This document shows, in pieces, positions 24,601 through 36,600 of a stretch of 64,000 nt of DNA (the first letter of the stretch is position 1; each line of letters begins with the position of its first letter). Source of the stretch: Ariolimax columbianus. Its lineage: Eukaryota; Mollusca; Gastropoda; Stylommatophora; Arionidae. The stretch is taken from assembly GCA_036924085.1 (NCBI GenBank), contig JAVGWX010000007.1:97300641-97364640 (forward strand), in the 5' to 3' direction. The translations under genes were made by a program, and so were the position numbers. The notes beneath the pieces are model-generated. The model was not told the DNA's origin, made no database searches, and saw only the letters and a program-made list of their open reading frames with translations.

Positions 24601-27600
24601 CCAAACGGTTCCAATCGCATTGACTGATGATGGACTCCAGGCATGAGGAGAAGAGACTTGGTAAAATAGGATCCCCCCGGCGAAGACTTTTCTGGACGGA
24701 TACTATCACTGGTTTTTGGAATGGCTGGAGGGTTGTCGTACAGTCTATGTAGCATCTAGCAAGAATTCTGACATAGCCGGGATCGATGCCTTGGTCCAGC
24801 AGAGAAGCAGAGAGTGCCAGACAAAGAGTGGCTCTACAGCATCAAATGCCTTCATGTAATCGATAAAGGTGAAGATCAAGGGTGCTTGGAAGTCTCAATT
24901 AGGCGGCAGCAGGTTGAGATGTGGTCCATTGTGCTGAAGGTGCGCTGAAAGCCAGCCTGTTCGATCGGTTGCGCGACCTCGAGGAGGTGACGGATCCTAG
25001 CGAGTATACATTTGGTAAAAAGGACGTTAAATGGTGGGTTGCAGTAGCTTTCCTCACATCCTGTGTGTGCTGATGAAGGTGGACCAGCGTCTTCCAGGTG
25101 GTTGTGCTATGCTTGGCTTCATCTGCGTGTTACTCACTACAATGGGGATTACGTCGATCCCTCACCTTGTTAGCCAGGCTGCCATGAAAACAGCCTGTTT
25201 CCAGGGATGGCTACTAGGAAGCCGAGGTGAGGGCCTTAGCAGTATGCTTTGTCTAACCAGATGTTAGTCTTCCTCCCCTGAAACGAGCTAATATATATTT
25301 AAATAAAAATGAATAACTACAAGGATAGCAAAATGGTTAAAGTTTCAGGCAAATATTTGTGTATTTGTTTTGATTAAATGATTTTGCTATAGAAAAATCT
25401 GAAGCACAATTCTTATTCAATTTTTTGTTTTACTTTTTATGTAGTTTTTCAGAATTTTTCTATAACTTAAATGTGAGATTTTATTTTCTCTTGCATAAAT
25501 GGACAGAACACAATGTGTCAGTAAAATATTCCATAGAATGTTCATAATACTTGTTATGGTAGCCTGGGTTTATCAACTTTGTATGCTGGCCAGTGATTTG
25601 ATTAACACAACAGCAGTTTGCATGCCTCCAACTTAAATACTTTATAAATCAATTTATACTCCATATCTCATTGTCATTTGTTGCTATCAGTGCATTATAA
25701 CTATTTGTTACACCAACTATGTTAGATAGCTTCACTTGATCATTTTCATTCACAATAACATTCATGTTTGATTCAGTTTTATTTTTTTCATTAGTACTAT
25801 AATTTATATCATAATTTGGTTCATTTGTCATGTCCTGCAACCATCCATCGCTCACAATGACAGACGTGACCTTTTCAGAAGAGAGTTGTACTTGAGAACA
25901 ATTAAACATTTCTTACCATGTCATGGTCCTGAATTGAACTTGAATACCCCTCACAAACATGTAATCCACCCCATCGGGGTCCTGAATACTTGGAACAATT
26001 GAAGATCTCTCACAAACATGTTATCCACCATGTTGTGGTCCTAAACTGAACTTGGAGCAGTTGAAGATCTCTCACAAACATGTTATTCACCAAGTCGTGG
26101 TCCTAAACTGAACTTGGAGCAGTTGAAGATCTCTCACAAACATGTTATTCACCAAGTCGTGGTCCTAAACTGAACTTGGAGCAGTTGAAGATCTCTCACA
26201 AACATGTTATTCACCAAGTCGTGGTCCTAAACTGAACTTGGAGCAGTTGAAGATCTCTCACAAACATGTTATTCACCATGTTGTGGTCCTAAACTGAACT
26301 TGGAGCAGTTGAAGATCTCTCACAAACATGTTATTCACCAAGTCGTGGTCCTAAACTGAACTTGGAGCAGTTGAAGATCTCTCACAAACATGTTATTCAC
26401 CAAGTCGTGGTCCTAAACTAAACTTGGAGCAGTTGAAGATCTCTCACAAACATGTTATTCACCATGTTGTGGTCCTAAACTGAACTTGGAGCAGTTGAAG
26501 ATCTCTCACAAACATGTTATTCACCAAGTCGTGGTCCTAAACTGAACTTGGAGCAGTTGAAGATCTCTCACAAACATGTTATTCACCATGTCGTGGTCCT
26601 AAACTGAACTTGGAGCAGTTGAAGATCTCTCACAAACATGTTATTCACCAAGTCGTGGTCCTAAACTGAACTTGGAGCAGTTGAAGATCTCTCACAAACA
26701 TGTTATCCACCAAGTCGTGGTCCTGGTATTGTTTAATGCCCACAATGAGTAAGTTTACGCTTTTGTACGCCATGAAAAGGACGTTTAGTGGCAGTTTGCA
26801 GTAGCTTTCCTCACATCCCGAGCATGCTGATGAAGGTGGATTGGGGTCCTCCAGGCGGTTGTGCTATGCTTGGCTTCATCTGCGTGGCACTCACTACTAC
26901 GGGGATCATATCGATACACTTCTAGTCAGCCAGGCTGCTTTGAAAACAGCCTGTTTCCTGGGAACGCTACATGGAAGACAGATTGTGGTCTTGGTCAGTA
27001 TATTGTGTCTGACCCTGATGCGATGTCCTGGTCAGTATGTTGTGCTTGACTGGACTAGCGTCTTATTTCCCCATCGTGGTCCTGAATTGAACTTAACTAT
27101 CTAGTGGCATTTTAGAAAAATTCCTGCTCTCCATGAGATTTCTGCTTCAAAAGTGAAACTAAGTATATTGCTAACTGTCTAGCAGTTTTCAGGTATGTTG
27201 GGTTGTAAAGAGTTCATTATGTGCATGTAACATTTGACTTTTCTCATCAACTGTATCTAGACTCCGGGGGCATGATTGCTGCTGGAGAAATCACTTCCAT
27301 TCTTCCTGGCCAGGCAGAGAAATTACCAGAGAATCTCACCAAGTATTTTCTGGAAAGTTTGCTCAATTACATGGTCTCAGAGGTAATGTCATGCATTTTT
27401 GTTCAGTCATTAACACAACATTGTTCTCATCCAGATCTAACACAAAATTTCACACAGTTGAACAGCAAACTACTTTTTCTTTAAAAAAAATTGCTCAGTG
27501 CATTGTATCCATACTGATACGATTTGTATTTGAGAACTATCATACATTTAGTAGCTTATTGGGAGACATTGCACAGGATATCTGAGGCCTTCACCTGAAT

Positions 27601-30600
27601 GTTTGCTTGGGCGAACAGAATAGGCTACTGCTTTCTTCCTTGTAAGAGGTGACTAAAGAAGGTTGTGCATTGGATTGGCAACCTCACCATGTAAAAATTT
27701 TTAAAAAAAAACAGCTTTTGAGGCAATGAAAAGAATTAGGCTTTCTTAAAAGCTGGTTGCGGGGACCAAATGTAGTTGGACATATGCTTCAGCAATTAGA
27801 AGGACGGGAAGAAATGATGTTATATTAAGGCCTGTCATATCAGAGATATTGCCGTTAAATATTTGATGTGAGCCTTTCAATCCCACAAAGCCAGGTTACC
27901 AAGAATATTCTGAAGATAAGAGCGAGCCAGTCTCACAATGACCAGCTATTATGGTAGCTGCGGAACTTAGCTGCTAGAATTTTTTTAGACTGAGCCTTTG
28001 CACCTATTGGAAATGGGGGTGTTAATCCTTGTTGTATTGTGTGTTGAAGGTAGTTTCTTCCTCACTATGATCCAAATACAAGTTACATCATGAAGACAGA
28101 ACTGTCTGATGATGTCGTCATCATCGCTTGCAATAGACAACTAACTTAACTAACATTGAAGGCCTCTGATGAGGTTATTCCAGCAACAGGAGTGAGTCAA
28201 TCATTTTTACCAAAATAAAGTACCATTTTGGAAAGATACACCACAGCTGTTTTAGGACTTGTGGCAGGCTTGTGCATGTTAATTGGAAGTCCTCATATGT
28301 AGCAGCTACTTGATGTGTTTGATGAGATGTCTTGTTGGTGGGTAATGTTTCAGAAGGACAGTTTGAAGGACCAAGTGAGGTAGGTGTTAAGATTGGTCAT
28401 TGTGGGATGTCATGTTTGAGATATGTCATTACTACTCACAGGCTTCTGTCATGGACTACAGAGAACATCATGAATGGATAAGAGCATCAGTATATGAGTG
28501 ATGATCATTAACGTTTTGGTTTCTAAGTGAAGCATAGGGCCACTTCTATAGCTGACACCTTTACAGGTAGCCTGTATGCGAGAATCAGCAGTCAAAGCTT
28601 CAATAGTAACGGTTTTACCTGATCAAGCTGCTTGACACGTTGCAGGGGTTCTATTGATTTCAAGCTTGGTACCACTTTGGTTATCAGTATGATAGAGAGT
28701 CTTTCTGTCTTCCTTTCACTCCCCTGAATCATAGGGTCACCATTGCGGCTACCTCCTCACAGGAAGCATGCACCAGAGCAGGCATGGTGGTGGTTTCTGT
28801 AGCAATTTGTTTTACATGATGAGTTTGCTTACCCCCATGCTCAACTCACTTTAGGTACCTTTAACGACATGCTTTGGAGGTCACAGTGGTTTTATTCTTC
28901 TCCCTGTGTATTACTCAGGTGATAAAGCACGTACGTTGTATACCATTCTCAAGTTAGAAAAAGTGTTATAATGTTTCAGATTTATAATATGCATCTACTG
29001 ACATAAACATTTTGTCCAATATTAACCATTTTCTTTAACTTTTCCTATATTTTGACCAGTATACTTCTATTGCTCAGCTCAAAATGTTGTCATCAGTTTT
29101 CATGTATTTTACAAGCATACATTTATTGTCCAGCTCAAAATGTTGTCGTCAGTTTTCTTGTATACCAGCATACATTTATTGTCCAGCTCAACATGTTGTC
29201 ATCAGTTTTCTTGTATACCAGCATACATTTATTGTCCAGCTCAAAATGTTGTCATCAGTTTTCTTGTATACCAGCATACATTTATTGTTCAGCTCAATAT
29301 GTTGTCATCAGTTTTCATGTATTCTAAGGTATTTGATAAAGTTGTTCATTTTTCAGGTAATCAAAATTGAGTGGATGAACAAAAGTATGAGAGAACAAAG
29401 CTTTGAGTTCATATTTAACAAGTTTAAGGCCAAGTACTTGCATTGGTTGCTGCCTGACTTTGTTTACAGAGACATTTATGATCCTGTGCATGGTATGTGT
29501 GCATACATTTCATATTTTATTAGTGCTAGTTATGATTTTTATAAAATCTATCGAAACGCCAAGTGTAGGTAGGTAGGTAGCCAAGTGTAGGTAGGTAGGT
29601 AGCCAAGTGTAGGTAGGTAGCCAAGTGTAGGTAGCCAGGTGTAGGTAGGTAGGTAGCCAAGTGTAGGTAGGTAGGTAGCCAAGTGTAGGTAGGTAGGTAG
29701 CCAAGTGTAGGTAGGTAGGTAGCTAAGTGTAGGTAGGTAGCCAAGTGTAGGTAGGTAGGTAGCCAAGTGTAGGTAGGTAGGTAGCCAAGTGTAGGTAGGT
29801 AGGTAGCCAAGTGTAGGTAGGTAGCCAAGTGTAGGTAGGTAGGTAGCCAAGTGTAGGTAGGTAGGTAGCCAAGTGTAGGTAGGTAGGTAGCCAAGTGTAG
29901 GTAGGTAGCCAAGTGTAGGTAGGTAGGTAGGTAGCCAAGTGTAGATAGGTAGGTAGCCAAGTGTAGGTAGGTAGGTAGCCAAGTGTAGGTAGGTAGCCGT
30001 GTAGGTAGGTAGGTAGCCAAGTGTAGGTAGGTAGGTAGCCAAGTGTAGGTAGGTAGGTAGCCAAGTGTAGGTAGGTAGGTAGCCAAGTGAAGAAATGACC
30101 ATATTAGCACATTCTAAACCAAATATGTCAGGGACTGCAGTCAAACTCAAAACCAATATCTTAAATATGAGCAAGGTTAATCCTTTTTTAGTCTGCTGTT
30201 TTTGTCGATTTGTGCCTTTCAGTTCGGGCCAAAACGCAGGAATTCTGGGTGTCAACGTTTTATTCAAAATAAAATTCATTTTTATTGAACAAATTGGGCT
30301 AAAAAATGATCTTCTTCTTCGTACACTGTCAAACGTAAAAAATGATCTAAACATTGTAAGACATATAATTAAACTATCTATGACATGAAGTATTCAAAAT
30401 AAAGAGGATGAAGCATTAAATTACATTCACACGGAGATGGAAATTTGAGAAAATATTTTTTTGGGTATATACCACATCACATTATTTTGCGAATGTATCC
30501 GTCAATTTCTATACACATACCTTTCATATTATGTGTCAAAGTCAGAATCAGGGGTGTGTTGAATATCCACAAGTAATCCAGATACTTGATCATTTGGCTG

Positions 30601-33600
30601 ACCAAATAATAAATAATTTCTACAGTCTTGAAGTAAAACCTCCTTTGCAATATATTGGAAGACTTTCAAAGATCATATCATGTGATTAAGTCGAACTGCT
30701 TGAAATAATTGTACAGTTAAATGTCAATTGTGCATGCGTGGACACGTAGAGCGGTTAAAAAAAAATTTAATTAAGCAAACAAAATAACGAAACTGAGATT
30801 CATTTTGGTAGAGGCAGGTGGCCATTTCTGATTTTCGGTGATCAGTTTTGGCCTCTACGAGCTGTAAAGGGTTAGAAAAACATTTTTACATGAGGACAAT
30901 AAAAAGTGTGTAACGTACTACAGATATTCATTTCATTTGTTTAATTGTTCTTATTTGTATGGTTTCTGTTTGTCAAGTCCTTGATAAAGATCTATGCTTG
31001 CTGAAATGTCAGTACATGTCTCTTACTTTTCTCATATCAAACTCATTTTGAACAGCTTGGATTTCAACCATTACCTTTATTAACATCAATTATCTAAATC
31101 ATAGTGACAGACACACAGACTGATTCCAAATCTGAAACGTAATAGCAGATGCCTTACTAGTACATTACATTTATAATTTATTGACAGTATCTGTGATGAA
31201 TCTATAATAAATTTGTTTTATCCTCAGAACTGCCGGTGGCTCGAACTAAAGACGTATTGAAGACAAAAGAGGAACCAGCTTCAGTATCAGAATGTCGTGA
31301 TTCTTTCATCTTTTGGCTAGCCAACTTTACTGTTTCTAGTCACAAGCCAATACCTGAACTCCATCAGTAAGGATCCCGTTCACACTTCATTCATTCATTC
31401 ATTACTTGTACATGAGTTCATGGTCCATTCTTTGTAAAATGTATTGATTTTTAATTAAATGTTTTTCAGTGGTAAAATAGTTTTTTCATTAACCTTTACC
31501 GCACCATTGCCGTGGAAATTGTAAAATAAAAATGTCTTTTCGCCCATCATGGTTACGCAAACCAAAATGTAAAACTGCTGATCATAATCTATTTAAATCA
31601 TATAATGACCAAAACGGGCTACCTTAGAAATAGTTTGTGATGATGAATACGTCATAATCATCTACACAGGTTTTTAATCGGCAAAAGTATTTTGTGTTAG
31701 ATTTCAAATGGATTTGAAACGATTTATCATATTCTTTTACGCGGATTGGAGCCGACTCATTATTGGAAATGGGGAAGTTTAGTTGTTGTAAAAGATCTTT
31801 GTGAAGTTGAACGGTTTGTTTCGTTTATTTAGATGAAATTAAAACGTTTTTAGTGTAAACTAACAGCTGGGCTGATATTATAAAAACAGTATCGATGCTC
31901 GATTGCTATGTTGCCATTTCAATGGATTTATAGAGGACCGAAATTCCCAAATTGGTGAGTCCAAATGTTTGTGTTTTGTTTTTATATATTTTCATCTTTT
32001 TGTATCTCAGAAATTAACACACACACAATAAAAACAATAACACCAACAAGCTCTTTATTCATTTATATTTCTACACACAACACAATCATATTTATTGACC
32101 AACAGACAGAAAGGTTTTAGACTCAAAGTCAACAACCGCGGTAAAACGTGACGTGTTCAAAATGTCAGCGCCGATAAAGTTGTGTTCCATTTTTAATGAG
32201 ATGCGGTAAAGGTTAAGACCTAATTAACCATTACTTCGCTTGTCAGACTTTGAAGAAGCAGCATAATTCACAATGATATAATTAGCAACCGGATGTTCAT
32301 AGGTCAAGTTTGTATGAATATAATAATAATAATAGCTGTCCATCATTGTCGATGAGGATCGCGGACATCATCCTTGTCACAGATTTCCCTGTTGGGTGTG
32401 GGTGCGCATGTGGCTGAACAGGCCAATGTGAGCACGAAAACATCTGCTACGTATCGGGCACACGAGGTTTGTAGAAGGGGATGGTGTTCCCGCTGCTCGG
32501 GATTTCCGCATCTCGCGTCTGTTCTGGGCTTTCACAACACGGTCATCTTCACCGGCAGCTACACCCGATTTGACTGCGCTTCTCCAGTCAGATCTGTTTT
32601 GCACAAGACATTCCCAGGTGTCGATGTCTATCTGGCAACTTTTTAGTGAGTCCTTCAGACCGTCTTTAAAACGTTTCTTTGGGCGCCCTCTCTCGCGCCA
32701 TCCCTCTCTCAGCTTGCCGTAGAGAAGCTTCTTTCGGAGCCGCTCGTCTGACATACGGATGAGGTGTCCGGCCCATCCTAGTCGTGCTTTCTCTAGCAGT
32801 GCATGTATGAATATACACTCTTTGCTATATAGTGAATAATGTTGAGAGGTTAAAAGTAATACTGTGTTTCAGTAGAAGCATGGGACCAACTTTGTCAAAG
32901 AATCCAGAGCTGAGCCACAAAGGAAATATATGTGCCCTTGGTGGGTTTTGCAGCACTTTATTGGACATGCGCAACCAATTTAGTTGCCTTTGACAACATG
33001 TACATTAGTGTGCAGTGGGTCCATTCTTTCCTCCCCAATAAAGAGGTCCTACTTTGTGTAAAGACATCCATGTGGTTCGGTTGGTGGTGGGTGGGTGGGA
33101 TTTGCAAAGATGAGAAAAGCTGCAACCTTTCAAGCTTCAATTATTTATTTGGTGGTATGTTAGAGATCACTTCTTTCTGAATCAATATCAGAGTCAACTT
33201 CACATTAAGACTCGGATTCACTTGTTGATATCAGCATTATTACATATTGGGTTTATTATGTAACAGATCTTAGCTGTAGAGACAATATATAGGTAGGAGC
33301 TTAGACAACCATTTATTTATTTCTTCTTCGTGGGATTTGAGTCAATGCAGCTGAACTCAGTCCTGCCAGAATTTGAGCAACCAAATCGAACCACGATGTA
33401 ACCGGACGTAAGTCTCAGGCCATGTGTCAACACATGGAATGATAGTGGTAGACTTGTTGCCGCCGTGTCGTCTGGAAACTGTCCGAATAGCAAGCAGACG
33501 GACAAAAACGCCCGCTGTTGGAAATCACGTGATCTGGGGATGGAGATTGAATATAAAAGCCAGACAGAGAAAGACATGAGGATTAATACCTGATAACACT

Positions 33601-36600
33601 TTCAAGAGCAGGCGGCAGAGAGAATAGACTTGACTTCAGAGACAGAGAGAGAACATTTCACTTCAGAGACAGTGGTATTTTGGAAAGACACGCTCAGTGG
33701 AGGGCAGGCGATGGAGAGATATGCAGTTGTGGCAGATTTGAGTTGAGATTTAAACGACAGAGAGAGGTAGTTGAGATAGACATGCAGCAAGCAAGGTAAC
33801 TACCTTCATTTTATGTAGTGGTCGTGATTACAAGTAGTCAGTAGCTTATAAAAGCAGTCTTCCCGTCATCATATTGATGCAGTCCCACTGATCACGTCGA
33901 CATCACCTTGATCACGTGAATGTAAGTCGTCGGTCACAGCTAGAGGCAGTAGTCCAGTGATCTTGTGGATCATATTTCATGCAGTCTATTCTGACTACGT
34001 GGAGACCACTTCGATCTACCACCAACAAAGAGGAACAAGACCACGGATGCCATACCTGGGTTCAGAACCTACAAGCTTTACCATCAGCGGCAATCTGCAA
34101 CTAAGTTCGATTGCAGCAGACCAGAATAGGTGAGGAGAAAGAACCAGGAAATAACAGTAGGTTAGGTTTTAGCTTTAAGAGTTTTTTTAGATAAGTGTGT
34201 GAGAGAAAGAAGTGTAACTTGAATAAATAAAATGTTGTGTTGTGTTTAGATTTAGTGTTTCTTGAATTTGTTTAGAGTGAGTGCAGAGTGCAATAGAATA
34301 GAGCAGACCCGTTTACCGTCTGCGGCAGAGCTCTATTAAAACAACCGGCTCTGGTACAATTATCTTCTGAGCCATTCAGAGCTTGGGAATTACGGTAATT
34401 TCATGTACTGCACTAATGTAAAATTTTCACCTTTTCACTTCATTTCCATGTTATTTTGCAACTTAAATTTCCAGTGTGGTTTCGTAGTGCAATCTTTTTG
34501 ACAACTTTCTGAACGCAAGAATAGATCAGATTGAATGAAACTTAAATGATACTACTATATTACAACAAGACAAAATCAGGAAGTTCCACTACCAAATGTG
34601 TACATAATGAGAAAAGCCGCTTGAAGTCCCATTCACTTGATGCCAGACAAGTCCCGATTTTAGAGACGTTCAAATGGGAAAAAATGTGCATCTTAGAATC
34701 AAAGAAATATGCAACTACAGAAACCACCACTACCGCAAGAAAATATGAAGGTGCTTTGTTTCAGGCTTTCACGGGGCTGGGGTCAACTGTAGTCATGGCC
34801 TTATTCTTCATATAATGAGCAAAATGGAAACAAAAAAAGAATTCTGTTTCAAGAAAATCTTTGTATATAAGTACTGATTACTGACTGACTGAACTGCTGC
34901 TTGAAGAAAATAATTCATTGTGTCTAATCCTTCAACTCTAGAGGTCTTTCATGCTCCCTCCTTACTGAATCATCTTCTCATATGGAAGAATCACGTGATG
35001 ATGGTAAAGGAGCTGGAGATGATGAAGAAGGAACATCAACACTCCCAGGGAGCAAGGAGAGTACCATGTCCTCAGAATTTGCTCAGGCTGGTCAGGACTC
35101 TATATCAGGATTCTCTCGGGAACCATACACTACATCTGAATATGAGATTGTTCGTGCTGTGCTCTACTCTAGTCGTGAGAATGTCAACATTGTTCATGAG
35201 TGTTTTAGACAGGTAAGAGATGCGCATTTTGTGAAATTAAGTATGGTCAGCTTTAGCTGAATTATTCATGAAAAAATTTGGTTCAAGACGCTGAGCAAGG
35301 CATTGCTGCAACAATCAGCAACCCATAGCTGACTGCTAGTGTCAGGGCCAGCAAACCAGAGTTGCCAAGGCCCTTCTACACCTCCCCATGGTGATCCTGG
35401 ATAACAGGCTGCAACAGAACAGACTGGCTAAGGAGAAGGGACAGAAGAGGGAAGGCTAACCCGGTACTCAAAAATGCCTGCTGAGGTTGAAGGTGTTAGA
35501 TCCGAAAGGTGTAAATATCGCAGTCAAGCTGTAAACTACGACACAACGCATTCTGTTCTCTAAACTACATTCTGCTATTTAAGCCCTTTTCAGGACTTAG
35601 TAGCGGGAGATTGAGAACGAATGAAGTCAAGTCAAGTCGTCAATTGAAAAGTTAACATTTAGTATGGCAGGGAGATTGTTTGGTTTTGCTGAGTTAATTT
35701 TTTTAAATTCCTGAAAATGAATGACATCTGGTTTAGATAAGTGATGGTTTTGCATGAAATAAATGCAGCAGATCTAGTATTATTGATCTCAGGCATGTTA
35801 CTGATAATAGTTCCATGTCAGTTGTTTCATGTATAACCAGAGAAAATGATCTGGCCAGGAAGTTCAAACTTCCCTAAAGATGTGCAATTCATTTCTAGAC
35901 TAAGAGACAGAAGATGGAAACAATTGTAATTAAAATTTAAATCATGAATAGCACCAGGAAAATAAGAATTCTACAATATTTTATTGTCACAATAGAAAAT
36001 GAAGTGAATGCTTCACACTGTTTGATTTATAATGTGAAAAGATAATACACATATTAAAGCAAAATGTATGAACACTGATCTTGGAGAAACCTTCTCGCTG
36101 CAGTAGTCAGCGACCCAAAGCTGACTGATAGTGACAGGGCCGAAACCCTTCTCCACCTCCACATAGTGATTGTGATAACAGGGCAGACTGGCTAAGGAGA
36201 AGAGATGGAACAGGGAAGGCTAACCCAGTACCCAAAAATGTCAGCTGAAGTCAAATGTGTTGGTCTGAAAGGTCCAAATATTACAGTCAAACTGTAAACT
36301 ACGACATAAAATAATGTGTTCTTTGGACATAATGCTAGTTGCAAATTCGTTATCAGGGTTATGGGTCAAGATGGCGCCGGGCATGGCCGCAGTCGATTTC
36401 CCTCTTGATAAAATGGTGTTTTTTGTGTGTTTTCTACGATAACTCTCGGACTATTAACGTGATTCCTGGATAAAAATGTGCCGACTTGTGAATTAAGCAT
36501 ACTAATGTGAAAGAAGTGATGCAACGAAGTATATAACAGTGTATTTTTAGTCGTGAAAGGTAGACTTAATGTGTACAGTTTCGATGGGACAATGCGTGGA

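Noticed and set aside
29563..30088. Interstitial telomeric repeat
   Set aside because: The GGTA/ccaagtgta unit does not match TTAGGG or other known telomere repeats.
29526..30354. 194- and 268-codon [14 protein letters not shown] frames on the minus strand
   Set aside because: Translation of the GGTA minisatellite; no start context and period set by the repeat.
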